Source of the DNA: Shimia litoralis
Lineage (GTDB): Bacteria > Pseudomonadota > Alphaproteobacteria > Rhodobacterales > Rhodobacteraceae
DNA length: 64,000 nt
Direction of reading: 5' to 3'
Assembly (NCBI RefSeq): GCF_005518135.1
Contig: NZ_SULI01000018.1
Location: forward strand, 1-64,000
Part shown: positions 1 to 9,361 of the stretch, piece after piece
Position numbering within the stretch: the first letter of the stretch is position 1
How the letters are laid out: each line of letters begins with the position of its first letter
Notes under the pieces: model-generated
Told to the model about the DNA's origin: nothing
Seen by the model: the letters and a program-made list of their open reading frames with translations, nothing else
Database searches by the model: none
Made by a program: the position numbers and the translations under genes

Positions 1-67
1 GGTCAACGTGACCGATGGTACCGATGTTGCAGTGCGGTTTGCTGCGTTCAAACTTTTCCTTAGCCAT
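1..67 (-). CDS. tuf: Elongation factor Tu, N-terminal fragment (runs off the window)
   Basis: The reverse strand reads MAKEKFERSKPHCNIGTIGH followed by VD, the nearly invariant start of EF-Tu with the beginning of its G1 region. EF-Tu delivers aminoacyl-tRNA to the ribosome as a GTP complex. Only about 22 codons lie in the window; the rest is beyond base 1. An AAGAAGG-like ribosome-binding stretch precedes the ATG. No fusA or tRNA gene is visible on the 5' side, so this copy appears to have its own promoter. Whether it is the only tuf copy cannot be told from here. Confidence 0.95.
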   Translation of the reverse strand, partial: MAKEKFERSKPHCNIGTIGHVD

Positions 68-126
68 TTGCCGGCGCCTTCTTCAAGTTGGGGGCCCACC
101 TGGCCCTAAAGTTATCTACCGCGCGC

Positions 127-155
127 GACATATTGCGTTGCGCGCAAAAAATCAA
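127..155 (-). promoter_or_regulatory. Possible sigma-70 type promoter for tuf
   Basis: On the minus strand TTGATT (150-155) and TATGTC (127-132) are separated by exactly 17 bases, about 60-90 bases upstream of the tuf start. The match is partial, so this is a suggestion only. Confidence 0.3.
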
Positions 156-167
156 GGACCACTTGCG

Positions 168-779
168 CTATTGATTTTCCATTGCTTCTCGTGATCGAGT
201 GTCTTTGTTGTCTTTCCAGCATTTTGACAATTCTGCTGCTGTAGGCGAATCTGTCATACAGGCCCGATTTTCTTCAAGCCACTCTTCGATCTGCGCCGCG
301 ACGTTATAGCTGAGGTTTGCCATCTGTTGCTCTTTGGTCATGGTATAGCCTGAGCCCAGCACAGACGCGCCCGTTATTGTTTCAAGCACAATAATTTCTT
401 TGGCTTCATCGTTGAATTTTTTGCCCGCCCGATCATCCCATGCGGTGACCGTGACGATCAGAGCCGACTTGGGCGCCATCAATACCGGAACACCGGGTTG
501 TGCCAGCACATATCCGGCAATATTCACGCCCAAATGCACCATGCGCTCACCTTCGTACCGATCAAGGCGCGCTGCGATTGCAGACTTAACAGAGTTAATC
601 CAGACCTCTTTGGACGCCTCCCGCGATAGGGGGCCTTTGGTCAGTTCGGGCGCGACAACAATATTATGCCCCAGACCAAAGTCACCAAGGTCGACCGCAG
701 GTTCATCCACAGGCGTTGTTGGGACAGCGCAAGAGGCCAGCGTCAAGAGCGCAGTGCAAAGCGCGATTATGCGGATCAT
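168..779 (-). CDS. Predicted envelope lipoprotein of unknown function
   Basis: 203 residues from the chosen ATG. The start gives a compact lipoprotein signal: MIRIIALC, a hydrophobic stretch, then the lipobox L-A-S-C with Cys17 as the lipidated residue. A reading frame extends about 20 residues further upstream but would hide the signal peptide; GGGGAA precedes the chosen ATG. The mature part has no motif I recognise. Its middle is a mixed hydrophobic/polar domain and the C-terminus is charged with two cysteines. It is probably anchored in the inner leaflet of the outer membrane. It lies between tuf and a divergent P450 gene and shares no obvious operon. Confidence 0.75.
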   Translation of the reverse strand: MIRIIALCTALLTLASCAVPTTPVDEPAVDLGDFGLGHNIVVAPELTKGPLSREASKEVWINSVKSAIAARLDRYEGERMVHLGVNIAGYVLAQPGVPVLMAPKSALIVTVTAWDDRAGKKFNDEAKEIIVLETITGASVLGSGYTMTKEQQMANLSYNVAAQIEEWLEENRACMTDSPTAAELSKCWKDNKDTRSREAMENQ

Positions 780-927
780 GAAACCAGTTCCCCGATGATG
801 TGTTTCTTGCGGCATACCGCATGCGGCACGAGGGTGCAATCTTCGGCCAACATCGCTTGTGAGATGGCACCGGTTTGCTCCAAGGCCTCCGCGTGCCTAT
901 GTTCCTAAGAGAGCATGGAGATCCCGA

Positions 928-2310
928 ATGCCAACAACATCGCACCCGCAGACTTCAGACAGTGTGTTTCCAGCACACACACCTCTGGTCACCGAACCCT
1001 TGGGGCTTTGGGGGTCCTTTCGCGCCGCGCGGCGCAATCTTCTTGGCATTCTGCCAGATCTCGCCGTGCGCCAACCAATGGTCTCTGGCCGTACAGGGTT
1101 GCGCTGGCACATGGTGATGGACCCAGACGCCATTCGGCGGATTTTATTAGAGAACGTCGAAAACTATCCAAAGTCTCGCGCGACCAAAAACATTCTGCGC
1201 CCTGCCATTGGCGACAGCCTGTTTATTGCAGAAGATGCGCATTGGCGCTGGCAGCGGCGCACGGCGGCCCCGGTTTTTTCTCATCGCAACGTGATGGCTC
1301 TTGCCCCCGTCATGTCCGCAGCCGCCCAGCGCAGCATCGCACGCATCCACGAGTCGCAAGGACGTCCGATAAATTTGATGGACGACATGGTGCGCACCAC
1401 ATTTGACGTGATTTCCGAAGTGACTTTTTCCGATGGCGACACATTTGACAGCGCAGCGGTACACAGCGCAATTGACGCCTATATCTCAGCGGCGGGCCGC
1501 ATTTCGCTGATGGATATGGTTGGGATGCCTGACTGGATACCGCGTCCATCACGCATCTTTGGCGGGCCCGCTGTTCAGCAAATGAAACAAGTGGCGGACC
1601 AAGCCATCGAAGACCGCCGAGCGCGCGGCCCAAGTGATGTCCCTGATCTGCTTGATCTATTGCTGGCGGGCGAAGACCCCGAAACCAAGCGGCGCATGAA
1701 TACGTCCGAGCTGCGCGACAATATTTTGACGTTTATCGTGGCGGGTCATGAAACAACGGCGCTGACATTGGCTTGGTCATTGTACCTGTGTGCCTTTGAT
1801 CCACAGGTCCAAGCCCGTGCACGCATTGAGGCACAGCAGGCCCTGCAAGGCGACCCGAACGGCATTACAAACCTTCCGTTTCTACGCCAGATCGTGGATG
1901 AAGCCCTGCGTTTGTATCCTCCGGCGGGAATCTTGTCGCGCACGGCCCAAGCTCCCGATACGCTGTGTGGCCGAGAGGTCAAAGCAGGCGACACGGTGAT
2001 GATCCCGATTTATGCACTCCACCGCCACCATCAACTTTGGGAAAACCCGAACGCATTTGATCCAGAACGATTCGCCGATCGCAAAGCCATTAACCGCTAT
2101 GCGTATCTGCCATTCGGAGACGGCCCGCGCATTTGCATCGGGGCCAGCTTTGCATTGCAAGAGGCCATTCTGATTTTGGCGCACCTGCTGGCGAATTTTG
2201 AATTCAGTTTGGTCGAGGATTGCCCGCCCGAGCTCGTGATGATTCTGACATTACGTCCGGATAACGGCATATGGCTACGGGCGCGCCCTGTACACGACGC
2301 CTCTGAATAA
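928..2310 (+). CDS. Cytochrome P450 (CYP) monooxygenase
   Basis: A 460-residue soluble bacterial P450. Visible signatures are the I-helix A-G-H-E-T-T, the K-helix E-A-L-R with the following L-Y-P-P, and the heme loop F-G-D-G-P-R-I-C-I-G with the heme-ligand cysteine near residue 403. The ATG at 928 is preferred because GGAG lies 7 bases upstream; an in-frame extension to 859 has no such site. No ferredoxin or ferredoxin reductase gene is adjacent, so electrons must come from elsewhere in the genome. The substrate cannot be predicted; fatty acids or terpenoids are possible. The end faces parC convergently with only about 28 bases between. Confidence 0.93.
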   Translation: MPTTSHPQTSDSVFPAHTPLVTEPLGLWGSFRAARRNLLGILPDLAVRQPMVSGRTGLRWHMVMDPDAIRRILLENVENYPKSRATKNILRPAIGDSLFIAEDAHWRWQRRTAAPVFSHRNVMALAPVMSAAAQRSIARIHESQGRPINLMDDMVRTTFDVISEVTFSDGDTFDSAAVHSAIDAYISAAGRISLMDMVGMPDWIPRPSRIFGGPAVQQMKQVADQAIEDRRARGPSDVPDLLDLLLAGEDPETKRRMNTSELRDNILTFIVAGHETTALTLAWSLYLCAFDPQVQARARIEAQQALQGDPNGITNLPFLRQIVDEALRLYPPAGILSRTAQAPDTLCGREVKAGDTVMIPIYALHRHHQLWENPNAFDPERFADRKAINRYAYLPFGDGPRICIGASFALQEAILILAHLLANFEFSLVEDCPPELVMILTLRPDNGIWLRARPVHDASE

Positions 2311-2338
2311 GGCGCCGCGTGACGATCCACGGCATTCA

Positions 2339-4678
2339 CTAGCGAAACTTGTGCGACCTCGGGAAACCATAAGGCGGTTTTTTACCAACACCGGCGCGCT
2401 TGCCAAGCCACTCGCTCAGATCAGGCTCGTGGCGGGTTTTGCCGCCGCCCATTTCCCAGCTTAACCCATCATCCCAGTTAAAGGTCACGACATCAGACAA
2501 CCCACCGTCCAGTTCGAGCGTCCCTTGGCGGCCACGGGCCATATTGTATTTCTGAATACGAACCCCCTTGCCGCGTCCCATTTCAGGAAGATCTGTCAGG
2601 GGGAACACCAAGAACTTGCCATTTTCCGAAACCACCGCGACGTGGTCACCGCTGACCGGAATACAAATCTTGGCCTTTGCATCGTCCTTAACGTTCAATA
2701 CCTGTTTCCCGGTACGGGTTTGGGCAATCACGTCCTTTTCAGGCACGACAAACCCATCACCGGCGGATGACGCCACCAACAGCTTGCGCTCAGGTGCATG
2801 GATAAGGATATCCAGAATTTCAGCTTCGTTGGGCAGATCAACCATCAAGCGCAAAGGTTCACCCATTCCGCGCCCACCCGGCAGGTTGGCCGCCGAGAGG
2901 GTATAAAACCGCCCATTGCTTGCGAACACCAGCAAGCGGTCGGTGGTTTCCGCGTGGAAAATGAAACTTGGCCCGTCGCCATCTTTGAATTTCAACTCGC
3001 GGGTCAGATCAATGTGACCTGACATCGCGCGTATCCACCCCATTTGAGAACAGACGACCGTAATCGGCTCTTTGTCGATCATCGCTTCAAGCGGGACTTC
3101 TTCGATCTCGCCCGCTTCGGAGAACATCGTGCGGCGCGCGCCGCCCTCATAGTTTTTGCCAAATATCTTTTTCGTATCTTTAAGCTGCTCAGCGATTTTG
3201 TCCCACTGCAGGCCTTCACTCTCGAGCAAGTCTTCGAGTCCAGCGCGCTCTTCCATCAAGGCATCGCGCTCGCGGACAAGTTCCATTTCTTCAAGGCGGC
3301 GCAAACTGCGCAAGCGCATGTTCAAAATGGCTTCAGCCTGAACCTCGGAGAGTTCTCCTGCCCCTTTGGCGGGCAATGGCGACACATAATCATGCTCTGA
3401 TGTGGCGCGAACGTGATCAAGGCCCCAGTTTTCGGCCATCAACGCCTGTTTGGGCGCATCATCATAGCGGATGATATCAATCACACGATCCAAATTCAGG
3501 AAGGCGATAATGAACCCTTCCAGAACCTCGAGACGGTGATCAATCTTTTCAAGACGGAACTGGCTGCGGCGTTGCAGAACTTCGCGCCGATGATCCAAGA
3601 AGGCACGCAGCACTTCTTTCATGCTGCAAACCTTGGGCGTAACCCCATCGATCAGCACATTCATGTTCAGACTAAACCGGACTTCCAGATCAGAATTGCG
3701 ATACATCATCCCCATAAGAACCTCGGGGTCGACGTTCTTTGAGCGCGGCTCGAGCACCAAGCGGATATCGTCTGCTGATTCATCTCGAACGTCCGCCAAA
3801 ATCGGAATTTTCTTGGATTGGATCAGTTCTGCGATCTTCTCGATCAGTTTGGATTTTTGAACTTGGTACGGAATCTCCGTGACCACGATCTGCCACTGAC
3901 CCCGCCCTAAATCTTCGACGTTGTATTTACACCGCAAGCGAAACGATCCGCGCCCTGTCGCATAAGCTTGGGCAATATTCTCGGGCGGCTCGACGATCAC
4001 GCCCCCGGTCGGAAAATCAGGCCCCGGCACATAGTTGAGCAATGTATCATCGCGCACGTCCGGCACTTTGATCATGTGCAGACAGGCGTCGCAAAGTTCG
4101 CTGATGTTATGAGGTGGGATATTTGTTGCCATCCCAACAGCGATTCCCGACGACCCGTTTGCCAGCAAATTCGGGAACGACGCAGGCAACACAACAGGTT
4201 CGGTCAGTGTGCCATCATAGTTTTCGCGAAAATCCACCGCATTTTCGCTCAGACCATCCAGCATCGCCTCGGCAACGGCCGTCATGCGCGCCTCGGTATA
4301 GCGCGACGCCGCCGGATTATCCCCGTCGATGTTGCCAAAGTTCCCCTGACCATCCACCAACGGATAGCGCACGGCAAAATCCTGCGCCAAGCGGGCCATG
4401 GCATCATAAATCGCTGCATCGCCGTGCGGGTGATAGTTCCCCATCACATCACCAGAGATTTTGGCCGATTTCCGGAAGCCACCTGTTGAGGACAGTTTGA
4501 GTTCGCGCATCGCGTACAGGATACGCCGGTGAACCGGCTTCAACCCGTCACGTGCATCCGGCAAAGCACGGTGCATAATCGTCGACAGCGCATAGGTCAG
4601 ATAGCGATCGCCGATCGCACGTCGCAGAGGTTCTGTCACTTCGCCCAGAGGCAAATCATCATCTACAAGATCAGTCAT
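2339..4678 (-). CDS. parC: DNA topoisomerase IV subunit A
   Basis: About 779 residues. The breakage-reunion domain shows the catalytic tyrosine in S-R-Y-T-E-A-R (Tyr127 counting from the chosen start), and the winged-helix region has H-P-H-G-D-A-A. The C-terminal third is a beta-pinwheel with repeats such as G-R-G-K-G-V-R-I. It decatenates daughter chromosomes as a ParC2ParE2 tetramer. The length and the absence of a GyrA box favour ParC over GyrA. The start is placed at M-T-D-L-V-D-D; an ATG eight codons upstream is also possible and neither has a strong ribosome-binding site. parE is not in the window. Confidence 0.93.
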   Translation of the reverse strand: MTDLVDDDLPLGEVTEPLRRAIGDRYLTYALSTIMHRALPDARDGLKPVHRRILYAMRELKLSSTGGFRKSAKISGDVMGNYHPHGDAAIYDAMARLAQDFAVRYPLVDGQGNFGNIDGDNPAASRYTEARMTAVAEAMLDGLSENAVDFRENYDGTLTEPVVLPASFPNLLANGSSGIAVGMATNIPPHNISELCDACLHMIKVPDVRDDTLLNYVPGPDFPTGGVIVEPPENIAQAYATGRGSFRLRCKYNVEDLGRGQWQIVVTEIPYQVQKSKLIEKIAELIQSKKIPILADVRDESADDIRLVLEPRSKNVDPEVLMGMMYRNSDLEVRFSLNMNVLIDGVTPKVCSMKEVLRAFLDHRREVLQRRSQFRLEKIDHRLEVLEGFIIAFLNLDRVIDIIRYDDAPKQALMAENWGLDHVRATSEHDYVSPLPAKGAGELSEVQAEAILNMRLRSLRRLEEMELVRERDALMEERAGLEDLLESEGLQWDKIAEQLKDTKKIFGKNYEGGARRTMFSEAGEIEEVPLEAMIDKEPITVVCSQMGWIRAMSGHIDLTRELKFKDGDGPSFIFHAETTDRLLVFASNGRFYTLSAANLPGGRGMGEPLRLMVDLPNEAEILDILIHAPERKLLVASSAGDGFVVPEKDVIAQTRTGKQVLNVKDDAKAKICIPVSGDHVAVVSENGKFLVFPLTDLPEMGRGKGVRIQKYNMARGRQGTLELDGGLSDVVTFNWDDGLSWEMGGGKTRHEPDLSEWLGKRAGVGKKPPYGFPRSHKFR

Positions 4679-4832
4679 AGTATCGGTGTAGACATAAGGC
4701 ATGTGGCGGTAAAGCAGACACGGGGAAAAAATCAGGATTTTTCCACTCGCACCAAATTCATAAAAATGTGTTATACAGAATTTATTGAGTTTCCACCTTA
4801 TTCACCCCGACTTTCACTACAAGGTTTCGATT

Positions 4833-5465
4833 GTGTCGCGTTTTGTTCTTCTTAGTTTTGTCTTCATGGGATGGGCCTTTTACGAGGTCAGCGGAGGTGC
4901 TGATTTTAAACCAGAACCTCCTGCGCGACTGGCACGCGCGGCCGCGTCAGGCCAAGTTGCGCCTGCGCCTGAAACGGCTTTGGCCACAGGCGCAACATCG
5001 ACAATTTCGAACACCTCTCAAGCCACCACTCACACCACCATATCCAACTCGGAAACAACCGCGTCTATTCAATCCGCGTCTCTGAGTTCAACCGTTGCCT
5101 TTATCCCCAAGACACGCAGAAACACCTTGTTATCGTTGCCCATACCGACACCGGGCACGACGCCGTTCAGCATTGTCCCCCCGACACAAGCCACACCCAC
5201 CACTCACGAAACACGCCTGTCGCAGGCGTCGCTTGCCACCCCTCCGACAGACCCCGTCCGGGTTACTGATATTCGACGTGTGCGCGCATCTCGCATCAAC
5301 ATGCGAAATGGCCCGGGAACACGCTACAGCGTTTTGGCCAAACTTTCGCGTGGGGCCACCGTCGAAATCCTGCAAGAACCCGGCAACGGTTGGGTCAAAG
5401 TCAAAGTTGTCGAAGGCGGGCGCATCGGCTGGACATCGGCCAAGCTTTTGCAAAAACAGAACTGA
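4833..5465 (+). CDS. Membrane-anchored protein with C-terminal bacterial SH3 domain
   Basis: 210 residues from a GTG preceded by AAGG. A single N-terminal hydrophobic segment (about residues 2-18, with G-W-A-F-Y) is followed by a long Thr/Ser/Pro-rich low-complexity linker. The last 60 residues form an SH3b domain containing N-M-R-N-G-P-G and G-W-V-K-V, a fold that in bacteria often binds peptidoglycan peptides. A short N-terminal anchor followed by S-G-G-A-D-F is, from memory, typical of Rhodobacterales homologues, and this supports the GTG over an upstream ATG at 4785. Probable periplasmic location; function unknown. Confidence 0.8.
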   Translation: MSRFVLLSFVFMGWAFYEVSGGADFKPEPPARLARAAASGQVAPAPETALATGATSTISNTSQATTHTTISNSETTASIQSASLSSTVAFIPKTRRNTLLSLPIPTPGTTPFSIVPPTQATPTTHETRLSQASLATPPTDPVRVTDIRRVRASRINMRNGPGTRYSVLAKLSRGATVEILQEPGNGWVKVKVVEGGRIGWTSAKLLQKQN

Positions 5466-5523
5466 TTGATTTTACACGCCATGCATTCCATAGCTTTGGA
5501 AACAAAATAACCGCAGGCGCGAC

Positions 5524-6357
5524 ATGACAGGCAAATCCATTCTCATCACAGGCTGTTCCAGCGGCATCGGTCTTGACGCCGCACAATTCTTACATACGCA
5601 AGGATGGCAGGTATTTGCATCCTGCCGACAACAAGACGATTGTGATCGCCTTGAAGCACAAGGGTTCAAGAGCCCACGCATCGATTATGAAGACCCCGAT
5701 AGCATCCAAGCCGGCCTTGCTCAGGTGCTGAAAGAAACGGGGGGCACACTGGACGCCCTGTTCAATAATGGTGCCTATGCCATTCCCGGCGCGGTCGAAG
5801 ATTTGCCGTGCGATGCGTTGCGTATCGCATTCGAGGCAAATTTGTTTGGCTGGCATGACCTGACAACCCGCGTCATCCCGATCATGCGCGCGCAGGGCCA
5901 TGGGCGGATCATAAACTGCTCTTCGGTTTTGGGGCTTGTCCCGATGAAATGGCGGGGGGCCTATATCGCCACCAAGTTTGCACTGGAGGGGCTGACGGAT
6001 ACGCTACGATTGGAAATGCGGGACACTGACATTCACGTTTCTCTCATCGAACCGGGACCAATCACCACCGATTTCCGCATCAATGCAACCAAACAGTTCG
6101 AAAAATGGATTGATTGGGAAGCCAGCCCACGTGCGGATCAATATCGCAACAGTTTGCGCAAGCGCCTCTATGCAAAGACCGACAAACCCGACCTTTTCGA
6201 GCTGCCATCAAGCGCCGTGACAGCAAAGCTGGCACATGCACTGACCGCCAGACGACCGCGCCCCCGATATTATGTCACCAAGGCCACCTATATCATGGGT
6301 GCGCTGCGGCGCATTCTGCCAACACGCCAGTTGGATTGGATACTTGCCAAAAGCTAA
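5524..6357 (+). CDS. Short-chain dehydrogenase/reductase (SDR)
   Basis: 277 residues. The Rossmann motif T-G-C-S-S-G-I-G is at about 9-16, N-N-G at 81-83, the catalytic Ser near 133, and Tyr147-x3-Lys151 in G-A-Y-I-A-T-K. This is a classical NAD(P)H-dependent SDR; the C-terminal extension of about 80 residues resembles members acting on retinol, steroid or lipid carbonyls, but the substrate is not known. The stop codon overlaps the stop of the opposing ATP-grasp gene. Confidence 0.88.
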   Translation: MTGKSILITGCSSGIGLDAAQFLHTQGWQVFASCRQQDDCDRLEAQGFKSPRIDYEDPDSIQAGLAQVLKETGGTLDALFNNGAYAIPGAVEDLPCDALRIAFEANLFGWHDLTTRVIPIMRAQGHGRIINCSSVLGLVPMKWRGAYIATKFALEGLTDTLRLEMRDTDIHVSLIEPGPITTDFRINATKQFEKWIDWEASPRADQYRNSLRKRLYAKTDKPDLFELPSSAVTAKLAHALTARRPRPRYYVTKATYIMGALRRILPTRQLDWILAKS

Positions 6358-7409
6358 CGCCCTGCGGTGGCCAACAGGGGATCGCCAGCGTGGTGGCCCC
6401 AACTGGTTTCAAGTGGCCAGCCAAGGGCCTTGGCAACCTTACGACCGTGATCAAGGTATTTCGGCAATGTCGACATATCCATCATTGCGCCCATGTCATC
6501 AAAGACTCTGGCGGGCACAGGGGGTTCACGCATCGCATGCGTGGTCAATGTCACCTCGCCTAAAATCAGGCGGTCATTCATTTCCAAGAAGTCAATTCGC
6601 GCATGAATGAACTGGCGGGCCAAAAGACGTGCGTCCGCCAAAATTTGGTCAAACTTCTCGGGGCGTGGCGTATCATGTTTCGGATGCGGATATCCGGCCA
6701 TCGCAATATGCTGGGGCTTCCATTCCCCGTCGAAACAGTCCCTTTCGCCCTTATGTCGATCAAATATCGAAATAAAATACGGCTCGCCATGGATGCAAAC
6801 CAATTTACATTCTCGGCCGAACTTGTCCGAAGGGAGATACTCTTCAAGAACATAGCGACGCGGCAAATCTTTGTAGTGCAACTCTGCATACCGCCTCCAG
6901 TGGTCCAGAGACTTCCATTTTTTGATCGCCTTGCGTAGCTCTCGTTCGGTTGTGGGGTCATCGGGCGTATGAACAAGATGCATCGAACTTCCGTCAGACA
7001 CCTTGAGCACCCAACGATCAGGAAGCTTGCTCCACTCAATCTGGTCCGGATCATCAAACACCTTAATAACCCTGCTCGAAGGCGTTTCAACACCGCTATA
7101 ATCAAAGAACTTCCGGACCGCGCTTTTGTCAGCGACAAGCGACATGAGCGGGTTGGGGTGCATCAGTTGTAATGCGCGATTTTTCTCAGCAAAACAGTGC
7201 GGGTTGGCAAAATCGGGAACACGTCCAAACCCTTGCGCATAGGGATAGGCGACGGCCTCGATCTCGTTCAAAAAGGCATGATCATATACATAGGCCTGTC
7301 GGCGGGATGGTGGCAAAAAATGCGCAACAAGCTCCGCGCGGCTTAACCGCTTGCGAATGGGGTGAAGAAACTCTTCTAGCTTATCCAAACTGTTGCCCTT
7401 CCAATCCAT
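6354..7409 (-). CDS. TupA-like ATP-grasp protein
   Basis: 351 residues. Features of the TupA-type ATP-grasp family are a central lysine-containing segment R-W-V-L-K-V-S-D-G-S, a nucleotide-site E-E-Y-L, and the metal-binding end with R-I-D-F followed by L-G-E-V-T-L. Characterised relatives add glutamate/glucuronate-type groups in teichuronopeptide synthesis, and many others sit in polysaccharide loci. Here it is solitary, so the substrate is unknown; a cell-surface modification is a reasonable guess. Its terminal TAG (6354-6356) overlaps the TAA of the convergent SDR gene by two bases. Confidence 0.75.
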   Translation of the reverse strand: MDWKGNSLDKLEEFLHPIRKRLSRAELVAHFLPPSRRQAYVYDHAFLNEIEAVAYPYAQGFGRVPDFANPHCFAEKNRALQLMHPNPLMSLVADKSAVRKFFDYSGVETPSSRVIKVFDDPDQIEWSKLPDRWVLKVSDGSSMHLVHTPDDPTTERELRKAIKKWKSLDHWRRYAELHYKDLPRRYVLEEYLPSDKFGRECKLVCIHGEPYFISIFDRHKGERDCFDGEWKPQHIAMAGYPHPKHDTPRPEKFDQILADARLLARQFIHARIDFLEMNDRLILGEVTLTTHAMREPPVPARVFDDMGAMMDMSTLPKYLDHGRKVAKALGWPLETSWGHHAGDPLLATAGR

Positions 7410-7661
7410 AATATATCACGACGCACGCCTGTCACGAGAACAATTCAAAGTTATTTCAAAACATATATGTGTTTTTGATTGTATACTCCCACAGGCCGAT
7501 CAGATGTGACAGGGATCAAAGTTCTCGGAAAATTTGACGCCAACCTTTCAACGCGGTGCCCGAGTTCCCAACTAGGGTTTTAGCGCGAACCCGTGATAGC
7601 AGTTTCGATTTTCCATTGGACACGTTAGAACCACGGCAACGCCTGATGAAGGAGAAGAATC

Positions 7662-7865
7662 ATGGCAGATGATCCACTGTTTTATGTTGTCGTTGCATCC
7701 GTCGTAGGCGTGTTGATCATTTTGATGATTGGGATTGGCGGTTTCGCCAAAGGCGGAGATTTCAACCGCAAACACGCAAACCGGATCATGCGGTATCGCA
7801 TCGCAGCACAGTTTGTCGCGATTGTTTTGATTTTGGGTTTCATTTGGATTCGAGGCAAAGGGTAA
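7662..7865 (+). CDS. Twin-transmembrane small protein (HIG1-like)
   Basis: 67 residues with two hydrophobic helices (about 7-28 and 45-63) separated by a basic loop G-G-D-F-N-R-K-H-A-N-R. This layout and length match the HIG1-domain small proteins common in alphaproteobacteria, related to mitochondrial respiratory-supercomplex factors. GGAGAAG precedes the ATG. The next gene begins five bases after the stop, so the two are probably co-transcribed. The preceding 252 bases (7410-7661) hold no gene I can support. Confidence 0.82.
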   Translation: MADDPLFYVVVASVVGVLIILMIGIGGFAKGGDFNRKHANRIMRYRIAAQFVAIVLILGFIWIRGKG

Positions 7866-7869
7866 GCGC

Positions 7870-8442
7870 ATGGTCGTTCTAAACAAAATTTACACACGGA
7901 CCGGAGACAAGGGCACCACGGCTCTTGGAAACGGCGATCGCGTCGCAAAACATGATGCGCGTGTAAACGCCTATGGAACGTCAGACGAATTGAATGCCGC
8001 ACTTGGTGTCGCGCGCCTGCATGCCGACACTGACATGGATGTGGCTTTGTCGCGCATTCAGAACGATCTGTTCGATCTGGGGGCCGACCTATGCCGACCA
8101 GACCTATCCTCGGATGCAACCGCAGAGTACCCACCACTGCGGATGGTAGAAAGCCAAACCACACGTCTCGAGACCGAAATTGACGCCATGAATGCCTCGC
8201 TGAGCGCTCTGCGCAGCTTTATTCTCCCTGGTGGATCGGCTTTGTCGGCGCATTTACATGTGTGCCGTACGGTGGCCCGACGCGCCGAGCGGTTGGCCAC
8301 CGAATTGTCGACCCAGGAAGACGTGAACCCGCATGCAGTCAAATACCTGAACCGTTTATCAGATTGGTTTTTTGTGGCGGCACGCATTGCCAACGACAAT
8401 GGCGCATCTGATGTGCTCTGGGTGCCTGGCGCCAACCGCTAA
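7870..8442 (+). CDS. PduO-type ATP:cob(I)alamin adenosyltransferase
   Basis: 190 residues. The N-terminus K-I-Y-T-R-T-G-D-K-G-T-T is the ATP-binding signature of the PduO/MMAB family, followed by V-N-A-Y-G-T-S-D-E-L-N-A and the C-terminal N-R-L-S-D-W-F-F. It transfers the adenosyl group of ATP to reduced corrinoid to make coenzyme B12. The twin-TM gene lies directly upstream and etfBA downstream, a neighbourhood I associate with Rhodobacterales; the enoyl-CoA hydratase between them is on the other strand. A good terminator follows. Confidence 0.93.
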   Translation: MVVLNKIYTRTGDKGTTALGNGDRVAKHDARVNAYGTSDELNAALGVARLHADTDMDVALSRIQNDLFDLGADLCRPDLSSDATAEYPPLRMVESQTTRLETEIDAMNASLSALRSFILPGGSALSAHLHVCRTVARRAERLATELSTQEDVNPHAVKYLNRLSDWFFVAARIANDNGASDVLWVPGANR

Positions 8443-8444
8443 AG

Positions 8445-8484
8445 ATGCGGCCCTTTCTCACGTTCGTCAGAAAGGGCGCATTTT
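8445..8484 (+). terminator. Rho-independent terminator after the adenosyltransferase
   Basis: Bases 8445-8458 pair with 8469-8481 (one bulged G, CCCTTTCT against AGAAAGGG), with a 10-base loop and then TTTT. Confidence 0.75.
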
Positions 8485-8498
8485 GAACATGGTGGTGA

Positions 8499-9287
8499 TT
8501 ACCGCCCCTTGAAGACCGGCTTTTGTTTGGTGAAAAACGCTGAAATCGCATTCCCGGAATCTTCCGAGTTCGCGCATTTCATTTGGTATTCGCTTTCCAT
8601 CAGCGCAATTTGTTCGTGGCTTTGCGTGTGTGCCGCCCGCATGATCTTTTTCGCGTATGACAAACTTAGTGGTGCGCGCTCGGCCAACATGGCCGCCCAT
8701 TCTGCGGCCTCTGCACGCAAGTCTTCATCCGGAACCACTTTGTTCACCAGACCAAGCTCGCGGCATGTCGCTGCATCAATCATGTCCGCCTGCGCAATCG
8801 CGGCAAACGCGCGCTTGGACCCCATATGTTGAAGCAACAACCAACTTAAGCCACCATCAGGCACCAACCCAATGTTTGAAAACGGGGCAAAACACGTTGC
8901 ACTTTCCCCCATCACTGCCAGATCCGTGGACAGCGCAATAGACAGACCAACCCCGCCCGCAACGCCATTGATCGCGGCAATATATATCTTGGGGCTTTGT
9001 GTGATGGCATCAATGATCGGTTTGTAATCACGCACCGAGATATCGAACATACCTTTGCGAGTCGCGAAATCACCAAGCTCTTTTAGATCCGTGCCTGATG
9101 TGAACGACGTTCCCGAGCCGGTCAAAATGACCACGCGCACGGCATCATCGGCTTCGGCCTTGGCTTGCGCGGTCAGAATTTCTTGGCGAACCTCAGTATT
9201 CATTGCGTTCATGGCTTTGGCACGGTTCAACTGAATTGTCGCGACTTTGCCATCCACAGAATATTTCACATTTGGCTCTTGGGTCAT
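8499..9287 (-). CDS. Enoyl-CoA hydratase/isomerase family protein
   Basis: 262 residues. The crotonase fold is visible in the N-terminal V-A-T-I-Q-L-N-R segment, the first oxyanion-hole strand G-T-S-F-T-S-G-T-D-L-K-E, and A-I-N-G-V-A-G-G-V-G-L with the second backbone NH. The ATG at 9287 has a strong GGAGGAA seven bases upstream, so the frame extending to 9359 is not used. The usual hydratase glutamates are not obvious, so the enzyme may be an isomerase or hydrolase-type member. It is divergent from etfBA, which fits fatty-acid or amino-acid catabolism. Confidence 0.88.
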   Translation of the reverse strand: MTQEPNVKYSVDGKVATIQLNRAKAMNAMNTEVRQEILTAQAKAEADDAVRVVILTGSGTSFTSGTDLKELGDFATRKGMFDISVRDYKPIIDAITQSPKIYIAAINGVAGGVGLSIALSTDLAVMGESATCFAPFSNIGLVPDGGLSWLLLQHMGSKRAFAAIAQADMIDAATCRELGLVNKVVPDEDLRAEAAEWAAMLAERAPLSLSYAKKIMRAAHTQSHEQIALMESEYQMKCANSEDSGNAISAFFTKQKPVFKGR

Positions 9288-9361
9288 TTGCGTTCCTCCG
9301 CTCGCTGCTTCCACAGCATCAAAGTCGTAAAATAGCGGATTAGAAAGCCCAAACGCCATTC

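Noticed and set aside
68-167. tRNA gene beside tuf
   Set aside because: No cloverleaf could be folded in this stretch; it looks like the tuf leader and promoter only.
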